Source of the DNA: Macrotis lagotis
Taxonomy: Eukaryota > Chordata > Mammalia > Peramelemorphia > Peramelidae
Length of the DNA stretch: 64,000 bases
Direction of reading: 5' to 3'
NCBI RefSeq assembly: GCF_037893015.1
Contig: NC_133666.1
Location: 654,648,957-654,712,956, forward strand
In this document: in pieces, positions 45,301 to 56,722 of the stretch
Position numbering within the stretch: position 1 is the first letter of the stretch
Layout: every line of letters starts with the position of its first letter
Made by a program: the position numbers and the translations under genes
Notes under the pieces: generated by a model
What the model was told of the DNA's origin: nothing
Seen by the model: only the letters and a program-made list of their open reading frames with translations
Database searches by the model: none

Positions 45301-45712
45301 TGGTTCAGAAAGAAGCAGCTGAGAATGAAGTGAACTAATAAAAAGATGGGTTTTCAATGAGACCCAGGGAGAGGAAGAAGTCATCCAGGATGGTATGGAG
45401 GGTAAATGCCACGAGTCCAGGTTCTCTGGCAGCCTCTTCAATCTTTATATCAGTCTCTGGGAAGAAAGTTACAAACCTTCGGGCCCCAGACTTCAGTTGA
45501 GACTAAGATATCAATGCATGATACATGGTATGGCAGCCATGATATGGCTGGAGATCGAATTGTTAATTTTTTAGTATGGAAGTTTGTTTTTCAGAAATCA
45601 GCAAACACTACAAATCAGATAGGGTTTGAGTTATTGTTTTATTGATTATATAAACCTAAGAAAGTGGTAGAGAAAATGTTTTTATTAAATTTAAAAGGTT
45701 TTTGTTTATATA

Positions 45713-45722
<10 letters not shown>

Positions 45723-45780
<58 letters not shown>
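45723..45780. repeat. TA microsatellite (29 units)
   Basis: Pure TA array. Confidence 0.97.
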
Positions 45781-45785
<5 letters not shown>

Positions 45786-45789
45786 TTCC

Positions 45790-47470
45790 AGAGAGGTTGT
45801 TGTTAAATATTTACCAACACACTTTTGGGTATCTCTCAAGGTGTTCTCTTCCAAGGGATATCATTCTATCCTGATTCTCCTATAGTATTATCCAACCATA
45901 CCTTCTCAGTTTCTTTTGCCAGATCTTCATTCAAATTATATTGGCTCATTGTGGGTGTCCTCAAGAATTCTGTCCTGGGTCCTCTTCTCCTCTTTTTCTC
46001 TACTATTTTACTTGGTGATCTCAACTGTGCCCATGAATTCAATAATCATCACTATACAGATGACTGTCTGGTCTATTTGTCCAGTCCTGACTTTCTTCTG
46101 ACTTCCAGTCACATCTCTTGCTACCTATTGAACATCTTGAATCATGTCTGGTAGGTATTTTATTTACACAATGTCCAAAAATTAAACTATTACATTTCTC
46201 TAAAAACATTCCTCCCTTTCTATGGGTGTACTGTTAAATGTTTAATAACCAGCTCTCTGAAAACAATGTACAAATAAAACATTTTAGAATTAATCTGAAT
46301 TCACATTTTCCCATCACTCTCTTAAAATTAGACAATCGACAAAATAAAAAAATCAAGCTACAGTTTATAGTATTTGCTGATTTCTGAACTACAAATGCTA
46401 AACTGAAATTTTAATAAGCAGCTCTCTCCAACTCAAACTGACCCAGCATACTCCTGCCTTGTCCTCACTTCCCTATCATTATCCATAATCTTGATGTCAT
46501 TCTTAATATCTCTTACCCTATATTCAATCAATTGTAAAATCTTATAGTTTCTACCTCTTTTAACATTTCTTCTATATGCTCCCTTCTCTCTTCTGATACT
46601 GCCACTACTCTGGTACAGTCCTTAGATCCTGACTACTGCAACAGCCTCCTGGTTCATCTCCCTGCCTCAAGTCTCTCCCTCATGCTCCACTCAGTTGTCA
46701 AACTGATCTTTCTAAAGTCAGTTACCATCACCCCGACTCCCCTCATTCAATAAACTCCAATAGCTCCCTATCTCTTCCAGAATCAAATGTAAAACTTTGT
46801 AAAATCCTTTCCAGTTTTCTTACATCACCATCACTCCTTTGATACTGAAATCCATGACCTATGGCTCTTGACTGTTCCTCAAGCAAGACCTTCTCTCCCC
46901 AATCTCCCGATTCTGACCATTTTTCTGACCATCCCCCATGTCTGAAATTCTCTCCTTCCTCATCTCTGCCTCCTGACTTCTTTGGCTGCTTCAAATCCCA
47001 CCATCTATGAGAAATAATTCCCAGGATTTCTTAATGGTGATGTGCCTTCCCTCTAAGATCATCTCCAATTTATCCTATCTACATATTGTTTGGAAGGCAG
47101 TTGAGTTGGGAGGAATGTTGGACTTGATGACAGAAAGACCTGAGTTCAAATCCTGACTCAGACACTAGTTGTGTGACCCTAGGGGAAATTACTTAACCAC
47201 AGTTTACCTCAGTTTCCTCAACTATAAAATGGGGATAATAAGATTGTTGTGAAAAATCAGATAACACAGTTACAGTGTGCTGAAGATCTTAAAGGACTGT
47301 CTAAGTAGAAGCAATGTTTTATTGCATAGATCTTTATATGTTGTCTTCCCCATTAATTAGACTGTGATCTCATCAAGAGCAAGGATTCTCCTTTTTTGTA
47401 ATATCCTGCATATAATCAGCATTTGACTAAATCCTTATTGGCTTGATATGACTTGACTTAACTTGACTTG
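45790..47470 (+). repeat. L2 LINE remnant, sense, with a recognisable RT motif
   Basis: A broken reading frame at 45825-46154 carries LGPLLLFF, HYTDDCLVYLSSPD, matching the reverse-transcriptase YxDD box of L2-type LINEs. Later phrases: GACTACTGCAACAGCCTCC, AACTGATCTTTCTAAAGTCAG, AAGAGCAAGGATTCTCC near the 3' end. A MIR SINE interrupts it at 47095-47310. Confidence 0.85.
47095..47310 (+). repeat. MIR SINE inside L2
   Basis: CCTGAGTTCAAATCCTGAC, CTCAACTATAAAATGGGG and GATTGTTGTGAAAAATCAG. Confidence 0.85.
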
Positions 47471-47617
47471 ACTCCATGTTGGAAAAGACATAGAATTATA
47501 TTGGGTCCTTGAAGCTGGAAGAGAGGGATAGGTTTGCCCCATGGGATGAGGGAAGAAGCTGGAGTATCTATAGTGGTTCTTTGAACACTTTCCTATCCTC
47601 CTGCCTCCCATTCCATT

Positions 47618-47815
47618 CAGGTTTGGTTTAGTGAATAGAGCTCTGGACTTGGAATCAGGAAGATGTCAGTTCAAATCCTACCTCAAACACTAGCTGAGTG
47701 ACTCTCAGTAAATCATGTCTAGGTCTCCCTTTCCCCATCAGAAAGAATGAGGAGATTGAACTTGGTCATTTCTAAAGTGTCTTCCTTCTCCAGCTACGAG
47801 CCTGAGACCTCCTTG
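47618..47815 (+). repeat. MIR-like SINE with CR1/L3-like tail
   Basis: GACTTGGAATCAGGAAGATG and GATTGAACTTGGTCATTTC. Confidence 0.75.
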
Positions 47816-48384
47816 GCCTCATCAGTCACTTCCTATTAAGTCTCCTCTTGTTGGAGCCTGAACCGCCTCTCTAAGAGCTGGAAGGGGCCCCAGGACCCAG
47901 CAGGAAACTCCACCATGTTAGCAATAGTGGCTTGAAGCTGGGGGGAGCCATTTGGGAAGCTGGCGATCAGATGTCAGGATCTGGTGATAGCGTCTGCCTA
48001 CAGCCGTGGCTGTTGCTTTTCTACACCCTTCCGACCTGACCAGAAAAAAGAACAATAGCTACAACAACCCCACTGCCTCTCAGCCCGCCTCTCCCTCTGG
48101 AGCAGGAAGGCACCTACGCTCATGACACTAGAGAGCAGCCTTTGGGGTCAGCCTCCATTTACCTGGCCCAGCTCTGTGTCCCCCTTGTAGACTCTGGTCC
48201 CAGGGATTCTTCTCTGGTTCTTCTATACTATAAGAGTAGTTCCTCCCTGAGTCTTGAAAAATGCTTTGAAGCATTCCCTATCTCTAATATTCTGGCTCCA
48301 TTTCCCAGATGGGAAGACCAAAGGGTATTACCCTAGCCTAGGAGCACTGACAGTCTAACATACTCCGGTCCCCTGTGTATAGGA
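47816..48384. other. Repeat-free intergenic DNA
   Basis: GC-richer than its surroundings; no gene recognised. Confidence 0.5.
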
Positions 48385-48520
48385 TCCTAGTATTTTGCCC
48401 TGTCGAAGGGATCTTTTAGATTTTACGGAGAAGGAAAATGAGTCTCAAGGAGGAAGAATGCCTTATCCAAAGACATAACAGATAATCTGTAGCAAAGTCA
48501 GGGTCCAGATACAGGCATCT
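48385..48520 (-). repeat. MIR-like fragment, antisense
   Basis: TACGGAGAAGGAAAATGAG and GGGTCCAGATACAGGCATC. Confidence 0.65.
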
Positions 48521-48711
48521 GGGGTTCAGGTCTAGAGAGTAGAAGATTGGCCTATTTAGGGTCTATTGATAAGTTCAACCGTTAGGGGGATATTCTGTGA
48601 GAGAGGATAGTGGCAACTTGTCTGTTAAGTTCCTTGAGTCAAAGGTAAAAGTCTAAGAATATGGAAACTGTCTGGGGTGAAGTGAAGTACCTTATGGGGT
48701 TCAGATCTTGC

Positions 48712-48935
48712 TGTTGTTGTTCAGTCACTTTCAGTTGTGTCCAACCCTGTTTTTGGGTGTTTGGGTTTTCTTGGTGAAGATACTGGAGTGGTTTGCCACG
48801 TCCTTCTTTGTCTCATTTGACAGATGGGGAAACTGAGGCAGAGTGGAATGACTTGCCCATGGTTAAGTGACTGAGGCTAAATTTGAACTCAAGTCATCCT
48901 GAATTCAGGCTCTGTACTCTATTCACTGTATCGGG
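48712..48935 (-). repeat. Composite RTE-tailed SINE, antisense
   Basis: TTCAGTTGTGTCCAACCC, GATACTGGAGTGGTTTGCC and ATGGGGAAACTGAGGCAG. Confidence 0.88.
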
Positions 48936-49139
48936 GGTTCAGTTATCTGGATGTAGAATCTGAGGGGAGGGACAGGAAGGAGATCTCCTAGTCTCATTTA
49001 ATGAAAATAAAAGATAATGATTTGGCGGGGGAGGGGTCTGAGGTGGGAAATATGCCAAGGTATTTGGGCCAGAGGCAGAGGACATGCTTAGAAAGAGTCA
49101 AAAGGCTTGAGCCCAGATTGGCACTCTAGCAAGATAAGG

Positions 49140-49335
49140 AAGAATGTGTAGTGTAGTGGGATTGAATCAGGATTCAGAATCCCAAGTCCCAAGGTCTAGT
49201 CCTAACTCTTGGTACTTACCACTTTATGAGACTTTGGGTAAGTCCTTTGCTCTTCTCAAGGCCTCATCTATCTGTAAAATGAGTAGGTTGGATTCAATGA
49301 TCTCTAAGTTTCCTTCCAGTTCTAGTGTTCTTTTT
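49140..49335 (+). repeat. MIR-like SINE with CR1/L3-like tail
   Basis: GACTTTGGGTAAGTCCTTTG, CATCTATCTGTAAAATGAG and GGATTCAATGATCTCTAAG. Confidence 0.8.
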
Positions 49336-50210
49336 TCTTCTTCATTTAGCTATTCACTTTCTAAGTGTTATTTGGTCTCCTAACATACCTCAGAAATGCT
49401 CTGCAGTCATTTTTAAATTACAAAATACTAAAGAGGATGAGAAAATCTTCAGATTTACATAAAAATTTAACAACTTCTCGTAAACTGGTAATCTGATATA
49501 TGTTCCTCCAGCAGCCATTTCTTTGCGGCATTGTCTTCTTTATCTAAGACTGCCGAATATGCAGTACTTTGGCCACCAAGTGGACATGACGTTACATTTA
49601 CAATTTACAAAGACAAAGACAATTTCTGGAAGTAGCTTTAAATAGAAAGTGCTGTTACTTTGACTTAGCAACAACATAGACAGTAATTGTGCAAAACCAC
49701 ATGGGCATTTTATGAAAAATACTTTCCCTTTATTAATTTCAGAAATGCTGAACCCATTACAGTTTTAGTACTTACTACTTTTTTTTTTAGGTTTTTGTAA
49801 GGCATACGGGGTTAAATGGCTTGCCCAAGGCCACACAACTAGGTAATTATTAAGTGTCTGAGACCGGATTTGAACCCAGGTACTCCTGACTCCAGGGCCG
49901 GTGCTTTATCCACTGTGCCACCTAGCCACCCCCAGTACTTACTACTTTCATAAAATAATCTTACCTAATAAAAAAAGTCACATCCTCAGATAATGAACAA
50001 AAATATACTGAAATTAAAAAAGTAGACTATATATTAAAATCAAAAATCTTTATCTGTGGCCCTTATAAATAACAACCCCTTCTGGTTTTTTAGCTTTGAT
50101 AAGGTACATGAAGTCTTTCACACAAAGTTTGATTTAAATTATTTTATTAATTGAATTAAATTAATTTGATTTAAATTGAATTTTCTGGTGAGTAGCAATA
50201 GGACTTAGGA
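49336..50210. other. AT-rich unassigned block split by a SINE
   Basis: Outside the SINE at 49782-49933, no repeat family, exon or protein resemblance was recognised. TTTATT (reverse AATAAA) occurs near 49729 and 50142, which would suit a minus-strand 3' UTR, but no minus-strand exon was found to its right. Confidence 0.4.
49782..49933 (-). repeat. Young tRNA-derived SINE
   Basis: Full antisense copy flanked by AGTACTTACTACTTT at 49767 and 49934. Confidence 0.95.
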
Positions 50211-50369
50211 AAGCTCAGAGGTCCTCTATGAGTTGGTAGCTGAAGCAGCATACTGTAGTGCTGGGGTGAAGAGAGGCAAGACTGATGTCTGTCTTGCAAG
50301 CTGACCTTGCTACAGTGAGAAGATGTGGGGTTCTCAGATTTCTTTGCTTCTGTTGTGATGTCTTCTGTA

Positions 50370-50584
50370 CCCTGAGAGGGGCAGTTTGGTCAAATGAAGC
50401 TCAGCAAAGCCCAGATGTGAATCCTGCTGCCAAGGACAAGTCAAGTAATCCCTCTGAGTCTTAGTTTCTTCATCTGTAAAATGGTAATACCATTGTCTGC
50501 AGCAGCTACTTTACAGTATGTCGGGGAGTCATCAGGTCAGATGAGATAATATATAAAATATATTTCAACATTATCTAAATGCCA
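50370..50584 (+). repeat. MIR SINE
   Basis: CTGAGTCTTAGTTTCTTCATC and GTAAAATGGTAATACC. Confidence 0.75.
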
Positions 50585-50745
50585 ACTATAATTATTTTTT
50601 AAAAACAAATTTATTTTTTTCAATCACATGTAAAGATAATTTTCAACATTCTTTTTTTGTAAGGTTTTGTGTTTCATATTTTTATCCCTCCCTCCCTTCC
50701 TTCCCTCCTTTCCTTGACAATGAGTAACCTGAAATAGGTTATAAT
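50585..50745 (-). mobile_element. L1 3'-end fragment, antisense
   Basis: CACATGTAAAGATAATTTTC, AACATTC and a CCCTCCCTTCCTTCCC block followed by GACAATGAGTAAC. Confidence 0.8.
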
Positions 50746-50778
50746 GGCAACTATTGTTATTTATAATAAATGTGGTTG

Positions 50779-50931
50779 GGGTGACTAGGTGGCACAGTGG
50801 ATAGAGCACCGGCCCTGGAGCCAGGAGTACCTGGGTTCAAATCCGACCTCAGACGCTTAATAATTACCTAGCTGTGTGGCCTTGGGCAAGCCACTTAAAC
50901 CTATTGCCTTGCAAAATCTAAAAAAAAAAAT
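50779..50931 (+). repeat. Young tRNA-derived SINE
   Basis: GTGACTAGGTGGCACAGTGG to CTTGCAAAATCTAAAAAA; AATAAATGTGGTTG / AATGAATGTGGTTG flank it. Confidence 0.95.
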
Positions 50932-50945
50932 AATGAATGTGGTTG

Positions 50946-51060
50946 TTGTTATTAGGACCCTCCCAGCTCTGACAGTCTCTGTTCTGAAATCTCTTCCATC
51001 TCTTCCATGTTATATTTTGAATTCTTCCAGCTCTGACATTCTGTGACTCTGGGAGGATTA
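50946..51060 (+). repeat. CR1/MIR-tail units in tandem
   Basis: CCCAGCTCTGACAGTCTCTG and TCCAGCTCTGACATTCTGTG, the same motif that is amplified at 56380. Confidence 0.65.
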
Positions 51061-51344
51061 AGAGCAGGTTGGGTCTTGAGGCAACCCAATCACAAGGTGT
51101 TCCCTTGGGTGTATTAAGATATTAGTGAACAAAGTCATGGCCAAAAGAGCAATCTGTTACAAGGATTACAAAAATACATTTCAAAACAAGGATGAGACAT
51201 TTATTTTGTTCCATTGAAGGAAAAAAATAAAATAGAGCTTTGGAGTTTGGGAGGAGGGAGAGGAAGGGCATAGACGATAACTTATTCCATAGTTGAACTG
51301 ACCTCTGATACAGAAACAAAAACACCTTATGCTCATAGAGCTAG

Positions 51345-51487
51345 ACTAAATCATTTTATAAGAAGAAAACTGAGACCTAAGACAATTAAGTGACTTGGAC
51401 AAATCACCTAGGTAGTAAATATCAGAAATGGGAATAAAACTAGCATCTTCTGAGTTCAGAGCTAGGACTCTTTCTACTGAACTACTT
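51345..51487 (-). repeat. MIR SINE fragment, antisense
   Basis: AGAAGAAAACTGAGACCTAAG and CTAGGACTCTTTCTACTG. Confidence 0.75.
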
Positions 51488-51969
51488 ATTTCTGATAAGA
51501 GAAGGAGGAGGGTATGGAGAAGAAGCAGAGGAAAGGAGAGAGGATAGAGAACAAAGGCAAGAGGACAGAGGATTGAGTGAAGGAAAGAAAGGATTGACTT
51601 CAGAAATAGCATTACCAAGGGGACATGGGAACACTCCCAGTTGTCTCTGTCTGAGCCTCAAGGTTTCTTCATACCCCATGTTCCTCTGGGTATGGTTTGG
51701 GTGGGAAGGGGCAAATAGCAGAGATTCAATAGACCCTAGAAAGAATTGCTCATATGTAAAGGATATAAGACCAGAAAGATGGATATTAACAGTATGGTGG
51801 CACAGTCCAGCATAGAGGCAGAGGGATGTCTAGATGCAGTTTCAGGTTTGGCCTGTCTCTTCCGTGGGTTGGTTCCTCAAGGCAGGCTGTCAAGTCCAGA
51901 CTCAGGAAATGCTAACTCATAATGATTGCCTCTGTTTGAAGGTGAGGGTTAGGTGACTTTCCTTAAAAC
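51488..51969. other. Unassigned, purine-rich then mixed
   Basis: No recognised feature. Confidence 0.5.
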
Positions 51970-52095
51970 CTTCAATCAATCAATCAGCCAACAAACATGT
52001 ATGAAGAACTGATTCTGTATTAGGGAGGCACATGATAAATGCTTGGGGAAAAGTTATATAAATGAAACATTCTCTGCTTTGAAGGAGTTTCCCTG
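51970..52095 (-). repeat. L2 3' fragment, antisense
   Basis: CCAACAAACATGTATGAAG and GATAAATGCTTGGGGAAAAG. Confidence 0.55.
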
Positions 52096-53039
52096 CACCT
52101 GTGTTCTGAATTTCCTACCTGTTTAACTTTAGACAAGTCACCCTCCATTATCCAGAAGCATCTGGTTCTGGAACTGTAAGGATGACCATCTCAAGAACAA
52201 CCTAACCATTACTTTCATTTCCCTCTCTTATAGAATATGGGGCAGTCATGGGGGAGGGGCTGGTAGAAAAGACTACTGGAAAGTCCTAGACTGAAACTTA
52301 TTAGAGTTTTTTCATATCTTTTCACTTCTCTAGAGTGACTATTGCAACTCTATCCCAAAGGGGTCAAACAAGTCATCACATGTGATCCACAACACTCTGG
52401 AATGCCCAATCAATTTTCACTTTCCAAATAATGCAAGAGTTGTTGGATTCTTTCACGAACTACATCTTTTTTGAAGAGGGGGGTTGACTGAGATGGGGTG
52501 ATTCTAAGTCGGGTCTATTTCTTGCCCTCGGTTCTCCAAATTTACAGGCTTTTAGAACACCAGAACAGACTTTAGAGATCATCTATCTCCTCATCTTTTT
52601 TTTTTTTTTTAAAAGGGTGTCTTAATTTTATGGTACACCACTTCTCCCTGATGTCATGGTCTTCTTTGAGAATGAAGGACAAAAATAATCAACCAACAAA
52701 AACACCACACCATTTCTGAATATATACTGCCCCATCTCTCCCATCCACTGAACCTTCCCTTGTAATAAGGATTTAAAAGGAAAAAAGAAAAAAAGGTTGG
52801 CTAAACCTCCCAGGGTGCTTCCACTACTAACCATTTCTACCTTTTGACTTGTTTACTAGTTTTTCTGAATGTGAGATGGAGTTGTAGGGTTGTTTTAATT
52901 TACAATCCTTTTCTTGAAAAGAAATTAATATTGTTTTTAGCTCACTTTCATTTCTGAATATATCCTTTCCTTTCTCAACGAATCATTCCTTGTAACAAAG
53001 AAAATAATAATTAAAAATAAAAACAATAAACAGAAAGAG
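52096..53039. other. Unassigned DNA with an RTE-like tail at 52640-52715
   Basis: TGATGTCATGGTCTTCTTTG then GAATGAAGGACAAAAATAA is the usual RTE 3' terminus; the remainder was not assigned. Confidence 0.5.
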
Positions 53040-54085
53040 AATCTTTTAAAAGTAAAATAATTTATTAACATTCATTTTGAAAAAAAATTCGAGTTCTGAA
53101 TGTTCTCCCTCCCCACCCACTGAGAAAGCAAACAATATGATATCAATTATACCCCGGAGATCACACAAAACATTTTTCCATATTAGCCAGGCTGCTAAAA
53201 AAAAAAGACAAGAAAAATAAAGGGGGAAAATGATACTTCAGTTTGCCCCAGAGTTCATCTCTGGAATTCTCTCTTTTAGAGATGAATAGTATTGTTCATC
53301 ACTAGTCCTTCAGAATGGTCTCGGATCATTGTATTGAACAAAGTGGCTAAGTCAAAGGAGAACAACCCACCTGGAATCCCAGTCTGTCTACACAATCTTC
53401 AGACCCCCATATCTTCCAAAAAAGGGAGGGAGGTGCAGTATCTCAAACTCTTCTCTGGTGCCAGACTTGGTCTATATAATCACAAAACATTCCGGGTCTT
53501 TGTTGTTGCAATTCTTTCCATTTACACCAATAGCATTTTGCTGTTAGTTCTTCACCTTACTCAGCCCCAGCTCATGTAAATGTCCCACGCTGTCTCTTAT
53601 TTGTTTCTTACCCGAATAGTAAAATTCCACTGTAATCGCAGGTAGCTATTCTCCATTTTAGGGCCATTTACTTTATTTCCAATTCTTTGCTACCACCGAA
53701 AGTGTTGCTATGAATATATTGTCACATTTCTTTCTTTCAACTTCTTCCTCTCTTTGAACTTCTTGACTTTTTGGGGTGGATGCCTATAGGGCTGGCCGAC
53801 TCTCTGGGTTAAAGGGCATGGACATTTTAGTCATTTTTTTAAAGCGTGGTTTCAAACTGCTTTCTAGAGTCAAATCAGATGCAATTCACAGCTTCATCAA
53901 CAGAGTTATGTGTTACTGTGCCTGTCTTACCACAATCCCTCCAACGATGAGTTTTCATCTCTTGTCATCTTTGCCAGTTGGTTGGGTAAGAGGTGAAATC
54001 TCAGAACTTGAGTTTTTCTTATTATTAGTGATTTGGGGGAGTCTCTCATATGGTTCCTAATAAATTGCAATTCTTTATTTTTTTT
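53040..54085 (-). mobile_element. L1 3' region, antisense
   Basis: Colinear with the other L1 ends: CTCCCTCCCCACCCACTGAG, CAGAATGGTCTCGGATCATTG, CAATTCTTTGCTACCACCG, TTCACAGCTTCATCAACAG. Frames broken. Confidence 0.75.
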
Positions 54086-54124
54086 TCTGTTCTTCTCCCT
54101 TGACCACATATCCCTTGCCAATCC

Positions 54125-54225
54125 CTCATGAAGAAAGTTAAGGGATTTGTCCAAGGTCCCAGAAAAAAAAAAACAGAACTGGGATTTGAAAATAAGGCTT
54201 TTGACATTTTAAGGTCATTTCTAAC
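54125..54225 (-). repeat. MIR-like fragment, antisense
   Basis: AAGTTAAGGGATTTGTCCAAG and GAACTGGGATTTGAAAATAAG. Confidence 0.65.
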
Positions 54226-55239
54226 TAGTTACAGACCCAGGATAATCCCCAAGTTATTCCATATCTCCCTCATCTTTGCCTCTGAGGAAGATCTGGGCTG
54301 GGCTGGGAGTGAAACCTGGAGATAAGATTTTGGAATAATGCTTTCCCATATTCCCCCAGAAATCCAGTTGTCTATATACAGCCCTGCCTAGCTCTTATCT
54401 TTAAAGACCCCTACCAGGGGAATGCCTAGAGAAAAAAGTTGGGGAGCAACTCTACTTGCTTAATAGAAAAGGGAAAACATGCTTCTGGTGGATAGACTGA
54501 GACAAGTTACTTAGCCTCTCTATGTCTGGTTTATTCATCTAAAAAATGAAGTGGTGGGAGTCAGTGGTCCTTAAGGTACCTTCTATATCTAAGGTAGATC
54601 TAAATGAACTGAGTGTTTGTGAGTGTATGTGTGTTTCTGACAAAGAAGCTCTTTTAGGAGGCGATTGCTGCTCATTTATCCAGCTTCAGGAAATCTCTCT
54701 CAGATCGAGAATGTTGTGGGCAGCTGCAGTCCATGAGAGCATGGGCTGGACAGGGTCACAGCAAGTTCTGAGGAACAGGAGCAATGAACTACAACAGCAT
54801 CTCCTTCCAGCCTTCCCTCCCCTCAGGAGGGGTAGGTGAGTCAAAGGGAAACCTGAGATGAGGGGATAGGGCCTGTGGGAAAGAGAGGAGGTGGGGGCAA
54901 GAGAGGGACTCCCCTCTCTACTCTCTGGCCTCCTGCCAGGCTCTGCAGAGATTACACCACACATTTCCCAAGGACCCTTACACCAGGGGCTGGGGAAGAT
55001 ATTAAGTGTAGCTATCACTGGCTTCATGTAGCACATCTACTACTAATGGAATGTAGCTATAAACACAGATAGTAACCACACATTATGAGATGAGGGTGTT
55101 AGATGTTTGCCCAAAGACCATCAGAAAGCTATTTACAGGGATATTGGAAAGTTTCTTTGTATCAAAAATGTAGCTTGTAGGCAAAAATAGGCGCCTTAGC
55201 CTTCTGGTAGTTTGATTGTTAACAGCTGTTTTTCGGACG
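54226..55239. other. Mostly repeat-free intergenic DNA
   Basis: A sense MIR piece lies at 54490-54600 (GACAAGTTACTTAGCCTC). Open frames of 97 and 116 codons on opposite strands at 54546-55036 overlap one another and show no family resemblance. Confidence 0.5.
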
Positions 55240-55495
55240 TATCTGACTCTTCTGGTAGTTTTGTTGTTGAATCATTTCAGTTGTGTCTGACTCTTTGTGA
55301 CCCCATTTGGGGTTTGCTTGATAAAGATACTGGAGTGGTTTGCTATTTCATCCTCATTTTACAGATGAGGAAACTGAGGCAAAAAAGATGAAGTGATTTG
55401 CTCAGGGTCACACAACTAGTAAGTGACTGAGACTAGGATTTGAACTCAAGTCCTCTTGATCCAGGTCCAGAGCTCTATTCATTGCAGCACCAAAT
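55240..55495 (-). repeat. Composite RTE-tailed SINE, antisense
   Basis: TTCAGTTGTGTCTGACTC, TTTGTGACCCCATTTGGGG, TACTGGAGTGGTTTGC and CAGGGTCACACAACTAG. Confidence 0.92.
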
Positions 55496-55552
55496 CCTAA
55501 ACTAGATGGTCTCTAGAATACTGTACAACTTTGGCATTGTTATGTTCTAAAG

Positions 55553-55748
55553 CAGGGGTGGAGAACCTTTTTCCTGCCATGGGTTACTTGTATATTTATC
55601 ACATCATTTGTAGGGTACATTTGGTCAAACATTTGCTTAATTCACCCATAAAAAGCTCCTAAATTTATTGAATTTTGGGCCCCGGTCTGTGGATGCCTTG
55701 GTTGCACAAGACCAATACTGCCTGCAGACTAGAGGTTCCCCACTTGTG
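55553..55748. mobile_element. hAT-type non-autonomous DNA transposon (196 bp)
   Basis: Left end CAGGGGTGGAGAACC; shares GGTCAAACATTTGCTTAATT and TAAAAAGCTCCTAAATTTATT with the element at 18590. Duplicated target TTCTAAAG / CTCTAAAG (seven of eight, central TA). It split a MIR/CR1-type tail that resumes at 55757. Confidence 0.88.
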
Positions 55749-55859
55749 CTCTAAAGCCTCTTTCAGCTCTCATTTTCTAGATTCTAAGGTCTAACCCATT
55801 CTGTGTTTGGAGGTTCCTCCCTTGACCACTCTGTGTTCTTTGAAACTGTCAATCTTCTT

Positions 55860-56375
55860 TGATATCCTTTTTTTCCTCTATTTTTCAGGACAGCACACTC
55901 TATTGGTTCTCTTCTTACCTATCATCTTGTTCCTTCTCAATCTCCTTTATTGAATCTTTAGGTCAATCATGCCTTTATTTTTTTAAAATTTATTTATTTA
56001 TTTAAGTAAATGGGGATAAGTGACTTGCACAAGGTCACACAGCCAGGCAATTATTAAGTGTCTGAGGCCCGATTTGAACTCAAGTCCTCCTGACTCCAGG
56101 ACCAGTGCCCTATCCACTGTGCCATCTAGCTGCCCCCCAATCATGCCTTTTCTAATTCCTCTCAACTTTAGTGTCTTCCCTCTGTGGATTATTTCTGATT
56201 TATCTTGTACATAGCTTGTCTGGAAACAGTCATTTCAATGTGCTCTCCCCTAATAGATTACGAACCTCTGAAGGCAGGGACTTTTATGCCATTCTTTGTT
56301 TCCCCAGTATTTAGTATTGTGTGCTGGTACACAGAAGGCACTTATTAAATGCTTTTTAACTTACTGCTTTATGTT
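55860..56375 (+). repeat. L2 3' region, sense, split by a SINE
   Basis: GATTACGAACCTCTGAAGG, CCCCAGTATTTAGTATTG and GGCACTTATTAAATGC are L2-terminal phrases. Confidence 0.75.
55977..56137 (-). repeat. tRNA-derived SINE
   Basis: Antisense copy flanked by CAATCATGCCTTT at 55964 and 56138. Confidence 0.95.
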
Positions 56376-56379
56376 CCAT

Positions 56380-56722
56380 GTAGTCTAGGTACAGATTCCT
56401 TCTAGTGCTGACAATCTAAGTTCTATAGGCCCTCCCAGCTTCTGTGTCTTAAGGGTCCTCCTAGCTCTGATAATCTAGGTTCTAAGGGACATTACAACAC
56501 TGATAACCTGTGTTCTAAGATTTCCCCCTCAGCTCTGACATACTGTGTTCTAAGGGCTTCTCTAAGCTCTGACCTTCTGTGCTCTAAGATCCCTTCTCAG
56601 TTTTTATATTTTATGTTCTGAGGACCTCCCAACTCTTACATCCTGTGTTCTAAGGACCCACCCAGCACTGACAGTATATGTGTTCTAAGGGCTCTTTCAT
56701 CCAGTTCTAACATTCTATATTT
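56380..56722 (+). repeat. Minisatellite, about ten 33-35 bp units
   Basis: Units resemble CCCAGCTCTGACATACTG plus TGTTCTAAGGG; GTTCTAA-like ends fall at regular 32-35 base spacing. The unit equals the 3' tail of the local MIR/CR1-tail SINEs. Confidence 0.85.
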
